From Xanthobacteraceae bacterium (lineage in GTDB: Bacteria; Pseudomonadota; Alphaproteobacteria; Rhizobiales; Xanthobacteraceae): 64,000 nucleotides of DNA. The notes below the pieces were generated by a model. The model was not told where the DNA came from and did not search any database. It saw only the letters and a list, made by a program, of their open reading frames with translations. Made by a program: the position numbers and the translations under genes. Each line of letters opens with the position of its first letter. Position 1 is the first letter of the stretch. The DNA lies in NCBI GenBank assembly GCA_022844205.1, contig JALHMF010000003.1, forward strand, positions 310,001-374,000, written 5' to 3'. Positions 37,208 to 46,002 of this stretch are shown piece by piece.

Positions 37208-38863
37208 ATGTTGCGTAGGCGTAAGGGGACGCCGCCCCGTTCGATGACGGCGTTGGCGACCGTGATTGCGGCCGTCGCATTCAGCCACTTCTTCGCCTTC
37301 GATGCCGAAGCGCGTCCGCGCTCGCGTATGCCGGGCGGCGACTGGCACGCCGGCTTTTCTACCATTGTTGTCGATGGCAAGACCGGCGAAGTAATCGACG
37401 CTACCAAGGCGGACGAACTGCGCCATCCGGCTTCGCTGACGAAGATCATGACGCTCTACATGCTCTTCTCGGAGATCGAAGCCGGACGCCTCAAGCTAAA
37501 CACCAAGATTAAGGTTTCCGGCGAGGCCGCCGCCCAGCCCCCCAGCAAACTCGGCATCAAGCCGGGCGACACGATCGAGGTCGAGCAGGCGATCAAGGCG
37601 CTGATCACCCGATCCGCCAACGATGTCGCGGTGGCGGTGGCCGAAGTGATCGCCGGTGACGAGGACACGTTTGCGTCGCTGATGACCCGGCGCGCGCGCC
37701 TGCTCGGCATGAAGCAGACGGTGTTCAAGAACGCATCCGGCCTTCCCGACCGCGAACAGGTCACGACCGCGCGCGAAATGGCGCTGCTGTCGCTCGCGAT
37801 GCAAGACCGCTTCCCGAAACTCTATCCCTATTTCTCGACGCGAAGCTTTTCTTGGAAAGGTGCCGCGATCGGCAACCACAATCGCCTGCTCGGCAGCGTC
37901 GATGGCGTGGACGGCATCAAGACCGGCTACACCAACGCGTCCGGTTTCAACCTCGTCACCAACGTAAAGCGCGGCGAACGCCACATCGTCGGGGTCGTAT
38001 TGGGCGGCCGCACCGGTGCGGCGCGCGACGAGATGATGCGCGACATGATCTCCGACAACATCAAATACGCCCATAACGGGCCGCGCACGGCGCCGCGTTT
38101 CGTCGAACGGCATCCGGTACCCGCGCCTAAAATCGCTTCCGTTCAGCCGGCGCCCGGTTCTGGCGAAGCGATGCGTCCGAGCCCGGTCCGCAGCGTTCCG
38201 ATCGGCCGCAATGCCGACATCGACAACAACGACGAAGAACACGCGCGACCGCAGCTGACGGCAGCGCCCATGCAGATTTCCCCCATTGCCACAACACCCT
38301 CGACGGCCGTGGCGCTGGCACCGAACGGCAAGCGCGTGACGTTCGCCACACCGCCCTCTTCCAGCACGTCGGCATCCGCCGGCGCGCAGAATTCCCCGGA
38401 AGTCACCCGCACGAGCTATGCCTCGAATGCGCCGTTTAAAACGCTGCAACCGGCGGCGCCAGGTACGCTGAATGCGCAAGCCCAGGCGCTGGCGCTTAAT
38501 GAAGCTCCGCGGCAGGCCGGTTCGTTTGTGAAGGACGCCGAAGCAGAGACGCTGAAAGTCCCGGCCCGCACGCAGGTCGCTTCCCTCGACAATTCCCCGG
38601 AGCAAACCGCTTCCGTGAGAGGTTCCTGGATCATCCAGATCGGCGCCTACGGCAAGGAAGAAGAAGCCAAGGAAAGGCTCGGCACCGCACGCGAACGCGC
38701 GTCCGCGATCCTCGGCAAGGCCAAGGCTTTCACCGAAAAAACCGCAAGAGGAACAAGCCAATTTTTCCGCGCCCGCTTCGCCGGTCTGAACGAAGCAAGC
38801 GCCAAACGCGCTTGCGAAACACTGAAGCAAAAAGAGTTCGAGTGTTTCGCAACGAAAAACTGA
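37208..38863 (+). CDS. D-alanyl-D-alanine carboxypeptidase with SPOR domain
   Basis: This 551-residue DD-carboxypeptidase of the DacA/PBP5 type trims peptidoglycan pentapeptides. After a signal or membrane anchor (residues 13-32) come the catalytic motifs SLTK (Ser76 to Lys79), SAN and KTG in GIKTGYTNASGFN. A long Pro/Ala-rich linker follows, and the last 80 residues form a SPOR domain (IIQIGAYGKEEEAKERL), which targets septal, denuded glycan. The combination is common in alphaproteobacteria. ATG 37208 is preferred to the overlapping GTG 37205. It is divergent from the phasin gene. Confidence 0.93.
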   Translation: MLRRRKGTPPRSMTALATVIAAVAFSHFFAFDAEARPRSRMPGGDWHAGFSTIVVDGKTGEVIDATKADELRHPASLTKIMTLYMLFSEIEAGRLKLNTKIKVSGEAAAQPPSKLGIKPGDTIEVEQAIKALITRSANDVAVAVAEVIAGDEDTFASLMTRRARLLGMKQTVFKNASGLPDREQVTTAREMALLSLAMQDRFPKLYPYFSTRSFSWKGAAIGNHNRLLGSVDGVDGIKTGYTNASGFNLVTNVKRGERHIVGVVLGGRTGAARDEMMRDMISDNIKYAHNGPRTAPRFVERHPVPAPKIASVQPAPGSGEAMRPSPVRSVPIGRNADIDNNDEEHARPQLTAAPMQISPIATTPSTAVALAPNGKRVTFATPPSSSTSASAGAQNSPEVTRTSYASNAPFKTLQPAAPGTLNAQAQALALNEAPRQAGSFVKDAEAETLKVPARTQVASLDNSPEQTASVRGSWIIQIGAYGKEEEAKERLGTARERASAILGKAKAFTEKTARGTSQFFRARFAGLNEASAKRACETLKQKEFECFATKN

Positions 38864-38908
38864 GAACGGAGAGCGTCGCCCCGCAACAGTAATGCGTAGC
38901 GCACGGAG

Positions 38909-39607
38909 TTAGGTATGGCGGCGAAGCAGAACTTCCCTGGCCTCGTTCACACGGGCCGCGAGATACGTCGAGCCCCCCTGGTCGGGGTGCAGTTTCTTCA
39001 TGAGCGACCGGTGCGCGCGTCCTATCTCGAAGGCGCTCGCTCCCTGTTCAAGACCGAGGATCTGGTACGCCTCTTCCTCGGTCATCGGGCCGACGCGCGG
39101 CGCCTCACGCGGCCCCGCACCCGCATCTTCCTGGACGTGTTCACGCCAGGTGGGGTCCCGGCGGTCGAGATAAGCTTCGAGTAGCGCACGGCTCTCCGGG
39201 TCGAAAACGGAGAGCTGCGAGAGAAGCGCTGCAAGATCGAGCGCGTCGAGCGGCACGTTTTCATATTGGCCGGCGAGAATTTTTCCGCGCATCGCACCGG
39301 TGTCGTGGTCCAGTTCCATTTCCACGAATTGCGATTTGACTTTCGACACCTGCCCCGGCGTGCGTTTCATGCGGGCACCGATACTCGCCGGCCCCGGCAG
39401 CCAGTCGAGCAGGCTCAGCCCGAGGAAGAATAGCGGCAGGCCCGCATAGAAATTGCCGCGCACCGTGAGGAACACGGCGCCGCCGAGTGCTGCGAAGCCG
39501 CCGCCCTTGCGGACGATGTCCGCCATCTTGTGCGGATCGGCTTTGGCGAAATAGTTGGCCGCGATCAGAAAAAGGATCAGCGCGCCGATACCGAGAAGGA
39601 GGGTCAT
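38909..39607 (-). CDS. Membrane-anchored J-domain protein
   Basis: This 232-residue protein has two or three hydrophobic helices in the first 75 residues and a J domain at the C-terminus. EEEAYQILGLEQGASAFEIG leads to the HPD motif in KLHPDQGGS. It should recruit DnaK at the membrane, like DjlA-type proteins. The layout (TM then middle FDPESRALLEAYLDRRDP then J domain) is typical for alphaproteobacteria. A VWA gene with the same orientation lies upstream beyond a repeat. Confidence 0.9.
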   Translation of the reverse strand: MTLLLGIGALILFLIAANYFAKADPHKMADIVRKGGGFAALGGAVFLTVRGNFYAGLPLFFLGLSLLDWLPGPASIGARMKRTPGQVSKVKSQFVEMELDHDTGAMRGKILAGQYENVPLDALDLAALLSQLSVFDPESRALLEAYLDRRDPTWREHVQEDAGAGPREAPRVGPMTEEEAYQILGLEQGASAFEIGRAHRSLMKKLHPDQGGSTYLAARVNEAREVLLRRHT

Positions 39608-39621
39608 GATTCGATCTTAGA

Positions 39622-39730
39622 GCACCTCCCCCTGCAAGGGGGAGATCGGCGCGAAGCGCCGGGTGGGGGTCAATTCCAATTCTGCTTGGACCCCTTGCCT
39701 AGCCCTCCCCCTTTTAGGGGGAGGGAAAAA
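39622..39730. repeat. Dispersed palindromic repeat, family C
   Basis: CACCTCCCCCTGCAAGGGGGAG at one end and CCCTCCCCCTTTTAGGGGGAGGG at the other, with GGGTGGGGGTC/GACCCC inside, form a long imperfect palindrome between two minus-strand genes. It differs in sequence from families A and B. Confidence 0.75.
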
Positions 39731-39750
39731 ATAAAATCTCATACAATTGA

Positions 39751-40455
39751 TCATTTCATCTGCCCGAGCAGCTTTACTGCTCCCGCCCCGCCCTTGCGCC
39801 TGGAGAGGTCCGCAAGTGCCGTGTGGCCGCCCGCCGCATAGGCCGCAGCGGCGCGGAGCAGTTCCCTGAGCTGCGCCGATGCACCCGCATCGAACGGGCA
39901 CCAAGCACCTTTGGTAAGCCGCGCGATCTCGCGGAACGCCTGTTCGGCGATTGCGTCGTTGTTTTCCTGAAACATGAAGGCCGGCACACCGAGCAGCCCA
40001 AGTTCTCCGGCCGCGGCGCAAAGATCGTCCACGGATTCCTCCATCGCATCGCCGACGAAGACGAGCGCGTCCACCTTCCGGATTTTGCTCTCCTTGCGGA
40101 CGTGTTCCAGCACGCGGCCGATTTGCGTGTGGCCACCGACCACGGAGATCGACTCCATCAATCCCGCAAGACGCTTGGGATCGGACACCCATTTGGAGGC
40201 GCGGCATTCGGCAAGCCCGCGATAATAGATGAGCTGCACATCCAGCCCGCCGATGGCCGCCGTCTCCGCGAACATCTCCGCCTGCAGGGCGCAAGCAAGG
40301 TCCCACATCGGCTGCCGGCTCATGGTGGCATCGAGGGCGAACACCAGCCGCCCGCGCTTGCCGTCGGTACGCGGACCCAGCGTGCGGGCGCGCTGCACGA
40401 AGGATTCGATTTCCTTGGCGTTTGAGATAGGCTTGGAAAGGGGTTTATCGGTCAT
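39751..40455 (-). CDS. VWA domain-containing protein
   Basis: This 234-residue cytosolic protein has a degenerate von Willebrand A fold. LVFALDATMSR gives the MIDAS start (DxTxS order altered), and VDALVFVGDAMEESVDDL is a later strand-loop. There is no signal or TM segment. Its ATG shares two bases with the ATG of the opposite-strand amidase gene. The family partner and function are unknown. It lies beside the J-domain gene on the same strand, a frequent pair in Rhizobiales. Confidence 0.85.
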   Translation of the reverse strand: MTDKPLSKPISNAKEIESFVQRARTLGPRTDGKRGRLVFALDATMSRQPMWDLACALQAEMFAETAAIGGLDVQLIYYRGLAECRASKWVSDPKRLAGLMESISVVGGHTQIGRVLEHVRKESKIRKVDALVFVGDAMEESVDDLCAAAGELGLLGVPAFMFQENNDAIAEQAFREIARLTKGAWCPFDAGASAQLRELLRAAAAYAAGGHTALADLSRRKGGAGAVKLLGQMK

Positions 40456-41209
40456 GGGTGCGCGTCAGGGGGTTGGGCTGCCTGTTCGTATATATGTACC
40501 GCGAATAACGGCGGTATGGCTGGCTGCGATCTTTTTTGTTTGGTGCGTAAATCCACTGGCCGCCGATGATTCCGATCTCGAAGGGATCGCTCCCGCCTTG
40601 ATGACCCGCCAGATGTGGGAAGCGGAACCATCGCTCGACGGAGCGTGGCCGCACAAGCCGAAGGGCATCGTGATCCACCACACTGGCGTCGGGCGGAATC
40701 TGCTATCGACGCTGCAACAAAAAATGAAAGGCTTGCAGCATTTCTCCCAGCGCATGCAGCATCCCTCGCCATACGGCCGGACGATCTGGTTGGACGCGCC
40801 GTATCATTTTTACATCGACGCCAAGGGCGACCTCGCCGAAGGCCGCGACGCCAACGTCGCGTCCGACAGCAACACGTTTTACGACACCTACGGGCTGTTG
40901 CAGGTGGTGGTGGAAGGCAATTTCCAGCGTGAGCAGCCTGACCCGCGGCAGATGGAAATGCTGCGCAAGACGCTCGTCTGGCTCTCGCTGAAATGGAACA
41001 TCGATCCCGACAATATCGTCTGGCACCGCGCAAAGGCGCCGACGAACTGCCCCGGCAGGAATTTGCTGAACCAGCTGGTGCCGCTGAGCATCGAGGTCAG
41101 CCAGTCGCGGCAGAAGGCGATTGAAGAAATCTGCGCGAAGGCGCCGTCACCGAAATTTGCGGAAGCTTACTGCGGCACGCCTGCCGAGAACCACGCCGGC
41201 GTGGATTAA
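40454..41209 (+). CDS. PGRP-type N-acetylmuramoyl-L-alanine amidase
   Basis: This 251-residue secreted or anchored protein has a hydrophobic stretch near residues 19-36 ending PLAADD, then an amidase-2/PGRP domain. Zinc ligands are seen in KGIVIHHTGVG and HRAKAPTNCPG, where the His-to-Cys spacing of eight matches T7 lysozyme. It should cleave between MurNAc and L-Ala. The only ATG is 40454, overlapping the divergent VWA start. It ends four bases into the mipZ stop on the other strand. Confidence 0.85.
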   Translation: MGARQGVGLPVRIYVPRITAVWLAAIFFVWCVNPLAADDSDLEGIAPALMTRQMWEAEPSLDGAWPHKPKGIVIHHTGVGRNLLSTLQQKMKGLQHFSQRMQHPSPYGRTIWLDAPYHFYIDAKGDLAEGRDANVASDSNTFYDTYGLLQVVVEGNFQREQPDPRQMEMLRKTLVWLSLKWNIDPDNIVWHRAKAPTNCPGRNLLNQLVPLSIEVSQSRQKAIEEICAKAPSPKFAEAYCGTPAENHAGVD

Positions 41210-42153
41210 TCGATGACGATTTCGTTGCTTTCCAGCGGCTTGGCGCTGGAGCGCACCCATTCGGCGCGGGCGGCAGCCCGGCGCTTGCCGCGCTCGTCGA
41301 TCGGCAGCCGCAGCCCGTCGATCAGGTTGCGCACTTCCTGCCGGGCCGCCAAATGCGAAAGGTTAGGCTTGGCGCCGAGCGTGTCCTCGTGGAGCGTATC
41401 CAGCACCGTAAGCCCGCGCGGAAACATCTCGCGATAGATCACGCGCTCGGAGAAACCGTCCGACACGCGGAAATTCAGCCGCTTGGCGAGATCGGCAAGG
41501 CCTTCCGCGATGTTGCGGCCGTTACGCGAATCGAACTGTCCGACACGGTTGCGCATCACGATCCAGTCGGTCTCTTCTTCCTCCACGATGCGGCGCTGAC
41601 GGCGGGCTTCCCGCACCACTTCGGCATAATGGCTGGTGCCGGTAATTTCGAAACTCTCCGGATCGATGCTCGCCAGCACGTCGAAATCGACAAAGCTATC
41701 GTTGAGCGGCGTGATCAGCGTATCCGCCATCGCGTGCGCAAGCCGCATCAGGTAGCTGTCGGTCGCGGGCGTATCGACGACCACAAAATCGTAGGAACTT
41801 TCGGCGGCGTTCACAGCAGCAGCAAAGGCGGCGAATTCGGTGGCCTCGTTTTCGTCCACGCTCGGGCCATTCGCCCGTTCGATCGTGTGAATGAACGGCA
41901 TTTCGAGTGCCGCGCCGGTTTTCTTGGCCCAGATACCGCGATTGCGGATGTAGTGGCTGAGGCTTTTCTGGCGGCTGTCGACGTCGATGGCGGCGACTTT
42001 TTGGCCTGCTTTCAGCAGGGAAACGACGACATGCATCGCCGTGGTGGTTTTGCCCGAACCGCCCTTTTCGTTGGCGAGCACAATGACATGAGCCGTCCGG
42101 GCCTGGCCGGATGCGGCGGACGCACCGTTGCCGATGGTACTCTCGATACGCAT
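41206..42153 (-). CDS. mipZ: Division plane positioning ATPase MipZ
   Basis: MipZ is a ParA/MinD-class ATPase that forms gradients from the ParB-marked poles and inhibits FtsZ assembly. The 315-residue protein has the deviant Walker A NEKGGSGKTTTAMHV, the switch Asp in AAIDVDSRQKSLSHYIRNR, and VVVDTPATDS; the size and RNRGIWAKKTG match Caulobacter MipZ. I chose ATG 42153 behind GGGA; an upstream ATG (42189) lacks a site. It is divergent from panC. Confidence 0.93.
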   Translation of the reverse strand: MRIESTIGNGASAASGQARTAHVIVLANEKGGSGKTTTAMHVVVSLLKAGQKVAAIDVDSRQKSLSHYIRNRGIWAKKTGAALEMPFIHTIERANGPSVDENEATEFAAFAAAVNAAESSYDFVVVDTPATDSYLMRLAHAMADTLITPLNDSFVDFDVLASIDPESFEITGTSHYAEVVREARRQRRIVEEEETDWIVMRNRVGQFDSRNGRNIAEGLADLAKRLNFRVSDGFSERVIYREMFPRGLTVLDTLHEDTLGAKPNLSHLAARQEVRNLIDGLRLPIDERGKRRAAARAEWVRSSAKPLESNEIVID

Positions 42154-42330
42154 TGATCCCAACCCGCGGGGCCGCCACTCCCCGTTCATTGATTGTCGAA
42201 GCAGCCGCAAGTTTGGTCAAGCGGAGTCTTTCGGCATGTGCCGTCTAAGTTAATGTCAAACCTAATCTTCTTGCCGCATGGCGGAACTCACAGAAGTTGG
42301 TAATTTCCGCCGCCACCGACGGATTGTGTC

Positions 42331-43185
42331 ATGCCCGCTCCCAAGATCGCCCGCACGATAAACGCGCAGCGCAAGCAACTTGGCCAGTGGAGGCGCAAGG
42401 GAAACAGCATCGCGCTGGTGCCGACGATGGGCGCGCTGCACGCCGGGCATCTGTCGCTCGTCCGGCTCGCACACCGGAAGGCGGACAGGGTCGCCGTTTC
42501 GATTTTCGTCAATCCGGGCCAGTTTGCTCCGCACGAGGACTTCGGCCGTTACCCGCGCACCTGGAAAGCCGATCTGGCTATGCTCACCAAGGAAAAAACC
42601 GATCTTATCTTCGCGCCCGAGGTGAAGGAAATCTATCCGGCTGGATTCACCACCAAGATCACGCTCGACGGCCCCGCACTCGGCCTTGAGACCGATTTCC
42701 GTCCGCATTTCTTCGGTGGTGTGGCGACGATTGTTGCCAAGCTACTGATCGAAGCCATGCCTGACGTGGCGATCTTCGGCGAAAAAGACTATCAGCAACT
42801 GCTCGTGATCCGCCGCATGGCGCGCGATCTGGATTTGCCGATCAGGATTCTGGGTGCGCCGATTGTCCGGGAAAAGGACGGCCTCGCCCTCTCCTCCCGG
42901 AACATTTATCTGTCGCCCGGCGATCGCAAGACCGCGACCACGCTCTATCGGGTGCTATCGGAAAGCGCTTCAGCCATTGCCAAGGGCGAAAAGATCGAGC
43001 CTATCCTCGCGCTCGGACGCGAGAAAATCCAGACCGCGGGCTTCAAGCTCGATTATCTGGAAGCGCGCAACGCCGACACGCTCGAACAGGCCGAAAGCGC
43101 AAAGGACGGACCCTTGCGCCTTCTGGTCGCTGCCCGCATCGGTGGCACGCGGCTGATCGACAATGTCGCTGTGAAGCGGATTTAG
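42331..43185 (+). CDS. panC: Pantothenate synthetase
   Basis: PanC joins pantoate and beta-alanine with ATP to give pantothenate, the coenzyme A precursor. The 284-residue protein has [13 protein letters not shown] (first ATP-binding HIGH-like motif), [24 protein letters not shown] and [10 protein letters not shown] (KMSKS-like). The residues and length match the family. No panB is nearby. The gene is divergent from mipZ across 177 bp. Confidence 0.96.
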   Translation: MPAPKIARTINAQRKQLGQWRRKGNSIALVPTMGALHAGHLSLVRLAHRKADRVAVSIFVNPGQFAPHEDFGRYPRTWKADLAMLTKEKTDLIFAPEVKEIYPAGFTTKITLDGPALGLETDFRPHFFGGVATIVAKLLIEAMPDVAIFGEKDYQQLLVIRRMARDLDLPIRILGAPIVREKDGLALSSRNIYLSPGDRKTATTLYRVLSESASAIAKGEKIEPILALGREKIQTAGFKLDYLEARNADTLEQAESAKDGPLRLLVAARIGGTRLIDNVAVKRI

Positions 43186-43195
43186 ACCGAAAAAC

Positions 43196-43387
43196 TCATA
43201 CCCACGACATGTAATAGGCTGCGAACATGAAGACGATGGCGAGTGCGGTACCTGCCATCAGCACCTTGGCCATATTGCCTTTATTTTCGCCCTGCCGGGC
43301 CATATTGGTCGGCAGCGTCACCGGATCGCGCATGCGGGAAACGTCGGTATCGGGTTTTTCGTAGTCGGAACTGTTTCTGACCGCCAT
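43196..43387 (-). CDS. Small membrane protein
   Basis: This 63-residue protein has a hydrophilic N-terminal half (NSSDYEKPDTDVSRMRDPV) and one C-terminal membrane helix (KVLMAGTALAIVFMFAAYYMS). I know no function. It lies convergent to panC, ten bases beyond its stop. A GGGAG-like site precedes the ATG. Confidence 0.6.
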   Translation of the reverse strand: MAVRNSSDYEKPDTDVSRMRDPVTLPTNMARQGENKGNMAKVLMAGTALAIVFMFAAYYMSWV

Positions 43388-43450
43388 TGGGAATCTCCCT
43401 AAAAAAACTGTCAGGAGCTAACGCGCGAACCGGCCAAACCGTTGCAATCG

Positions 43451-43888
43451 CTAAAGCAGCCCCAATTCCCGCAGTTCGCGGCGCATTTCCTCAGGCAGCT
43501 TGGTCAGGCCCTTGCCCTGCCGCGTGAGATCGGGCGGCGTGTCCTGGTCCTTCAAATAACGCCAGCCCTGAAACGGCCCACGCGGGCGCGGACTCAGGGG
43601 CACGAGTTTCAGATCGAGTACCAGCTGGCAGCGCTTGATGCCGTCCTTGCCCTTGGTCTGGCGGATATCGAGGAGTTTTTGCCGCGCGGCGATCGAACCT
43701 TTAATGACCCAGTAGAGCGAGCCGCCTTCCAGCAATTCCTCGGCGCGCGTCGGAAACATCCTTGTCGTATGGATGTGTTCGAGCGGGAGTTTTTTCTTTT
43801 TCTTCTGCGCGATGCGCTCCTCGATCCAGTCCTGCAGATCGCGGATGGAATCGGCACCGACGCAAAGCTTGATGAGATGGAGAGCCAT
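43451..43888 (-). CDS. DUF1489 family protein
   Basis: This 145-residue conserved alphaproteobacterial protein opens MALHLIKLCVGADSI, followed by DLQDWIEER, HTTRMFPTRAEELL and GWRYLKDQDTPPDL, the family pattern. No catalytic motif is evident and the function is unknown. It is downstream of the biotin carboxylase subunit gene by 67 bp on the same strand. Confidence 0.88.
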   Translation of the reverse strand: MALHLIKLCVGADSIRDLQDWIEERIAQKKKKKLPLEHIHTTRMFPTRAEELLEGGSLYWVIKGSIAARQKLLDIRQTKGKDGIKRCQLVLDLKLVPLSPRPRGPFQGWRYLKDQDTPPDLTRQGKGLTKLPEEMRRELRELGLL

Positions 43889-43955
43889 ACCTTGTTTCTA
43901 GACAACTGGGCCGGGCGCTTCACCTGTTCCGGCCCCTGCATCCACAGGCAATGCT

Positions 43956-45953
43956 TCACTTTTCCGGAACTGTCGCCAGGGTGAATTCCACCAAGAGAAG
44001 CCTTGCACCTTCCTTGACCTGATCGCCCGCAAGCACGGAGACTTCGGCCACTGTTCCATCGGCGGGCGCTGTGAGCGCGTGTTCCATCTTCATCGCCTCG
44101 ACCACCGCGAGTACCTGCCCCTTTTTCACCGCTTCGCCCTTGCGGACCGGAAGAGAAAGCAGCTTGCCGTGCATGGGGGCGAGGATCACGCCATCGGATT
44201 GAGCCTGGTCGTCCTGCGCACTTTCCGCGGGCTCGAGTTTCACGGTTGTCTGATGGCCTTCGATAACGGCCACGATCGAACCGTCCATATCGACTAGCAG
44301 ACAATCGGCGGCGGATTTGCCGCCGACACTGGCGCGGACACCGCCCGGCCCGAAAGTAACCCGTGCTTTCGTCTTTTCTCCGTTGATCCTGACCGCGATC
44401 TCCGTTTCACGCGCACCCGAAAAACCGAACGCGTCCGTCTGATCCCACGGCGAGACCGGCTCGCTTGAACGCCTGCGGGCGCGCTGTCGCAAACGCTCTC
44501 CTTCCCGGCGGACGAGTTCTTCGACCGCAAAGGCGGCCGCGCTGAAATCGGGCGCATGGGCGGGCGCGAGATTTGCAATGTCGCGCTCGATATAGCCGGT
44601 ATCCACTTCACCCTTGCGCATGGCTTGCGACGCGACGAGCGCCGACAAAAACGCCAGATTTGTCTTTGGCCCCGCGGCAAGCGTCTTCTTCAATGCATGA
44701 CCGAGACGGTCGAAGGCTTCGTCGCGCGTGGAGGCGTGGGCGACGATCTTCGCGATCATCGGATCGTAGAACTGCGTAACTTCGCTGCCCTGCTCCACGC
44801 CGGTATCGACACGAATGCCGTCTCCGGAGGGAAATTGCAGCGCCACCAGTTTGCCGGTGGATGGCAGGAATCCGCGTTCCGGCTCCTCGGCGTAGAGCCG
44901 CGCTTCGACCGCATGGCCGGAAAGCTTGATCCCGTTCTGCGTCAGCGCGATCGGCTCGCCGGCAGCCACGCGGAACTGCCATTCCACGAGATCGATCCCG
45001 GTGACAGCTTCCGTCACCGGATGCTCGACCTGAAGGCGCGTATTCATTTCCAGAAACCAGAATCCGTCGGGCCGAAGACCGCGCTTGCCATCGGCGATGA
45101 ACTCCACGGTGCCCGCACCCGCGTAATTCGCAGCACGCGCGGCTTCCACCGCGGCTTTTGTCATCGCGGCGCGCGTTTCCTCGTTCATGCCGGGGGCCGG
45201 CGACTCCTCGATTACTTTTTGATGCCTCCGCTGGGCCGAGCAGTCGCGCTCAAAGAGATGCAAAACATTGCCGTGGGTGTCGGCGAAAATCTGCACTTCG
45301 ATATGGCGCGGGCTCTCGATCCATTTTTCGATGAGCACGCGCTTGTCGCCGAAAGCGGCTTCCGCTTCGCGGCTCGCGGCTGCGAGAGCCGGATCGAAAT
45401 CGAGCGCTTTTTCCACGCGGCGCATGCCCTTGCCGCCGCCGCCCGCCGCCGCCTTGATCGCGACCGGATAGCCAAGCTCGTAGGCTTTCTGTTTCAGGAA
45501 CGCTCCGTCCTGCCGCTCGCCGTGATAGCCGGGCACAACCGGCACGCCGGCTTTCTGCATCAAGGTCTTTGCCGCAGACTTGTCGCCCATCGCGCGGATG
45601 GCTGCCGGTGACGGCCCGACGAACACAACCCCCGCCGCCTTGCACGCTTCCGCAAGTTCAGCCCGTTCGGAGAGAAACCCGTAGCCGGGATGCAGGCACG
45701 AAGCCTTGGTAGCGCGCGCGGTTTCGATCAGCCGCATGATGTCGAGATAGCTGTCGCGCGCGGGCGATGGTCCGATGAAATGCGCCTCATCCGCGAGCCG
45801 CGCATGAGGAGCATCGCGGTCGGCCTCGGAGAACACCGCGATGGTGCGAATGCCGAGCGCCTTCGCCGTGCGAATGATGCGCACGGCGATCTCGCCGCGA
45901 TTGGCGATCAGCACGGACTCGAATGGAGGCTTGGTTTTGCCGGCCGGACTCAT
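43956..45953 (-). CDS. mccA: Acetyl/propionyl/methylcrotonyl-CoA carboxylase alpha subunit (biotin)
   Basis: This 665-residue biotin-dependent carboxylase subunit has a biotin carboxylase domain at the N-terminus (VLIANRGEIAVRIIRTAK, KAAAGGGGKGMR ATP-grasp loop, FLEMNTRLQVEHPVTEAV) and a biotin-carrier domain at the C-terminus with EAMKM, Lys622 being biotinylated. Length and the carboxyltransferase partner at 52536 support methylcrotonyl-CoA carboxylase, a step of leucine degradation. A propionyl or geranyl-CoA role is possible. The two subunits are about 7 kb apart. Confidence 0.9.
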   Translation of the reverse strand: MSPAGKTKPPFESVLIANRGEIAVRIIRTAKALGIRTIAVFSEADRDAPHARLADEAHFIGPSPARDSYLDIMRLIETARATKASCLHPGYGFLSERAELAEACKAAGVVFVGPSPAAIRAMGDKSAAKTLMQKAGVPVVPGYHGERQDGAFLKQKAYELGYPVAIKAAAGGGGKGMRRVEKALDFDPALAAASREAEAAFGDKRVLIEKWIESPRHIEVQIFADTHGNVLHLFERDCSAQRRHQKVIEESPAPGMNEETRAAMTKAAVEAARAANYAGAGTVEFIADGKRGLRPDGFWFLEMNTRLQVEHPVTEAVTGIDLVEWQFRVAAGEPIALTQNGIKLSGHAVEARLYAEEPERGFLPSTGKLVALQFPSGDGIRVDTGVEQGSEVTQFYDPMIAKIVAHASTRDEAFDRLGHALKKTLAAGPKTNLAFLSALVASQAMRKGEVDTGYIERDIANLAPAHAPDFSAAAFAVEELVRREGERLRQRARRRSSEPVSPWDQTDAFGFSGARETEIAVRINGEKTKARVTFGPGGVRASVGGKSAADCLLVDMDGSIVAVIEGHQTTVKLEPAESAQDDQAQSDGVILAPMHGKLLSLPVRKGEAVKKGQVLAVVEAMKMEHALTAPADGTVAEVSVLAGDQVKEGARLLLVEFTLATVPEK

Positions 45954-46002
45954 GCGCCAATCCTAGCGGGCACCACGCCGTTCCCAAACCGGCGATCGGG
46001 GA

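Noticed and set aside
37496-38830. 444-codon open frame opposite the carboxypeptidase gene
   Set aside because: No recognisable protein; it mirrors the catalytic and SPOR regions of the real gene.
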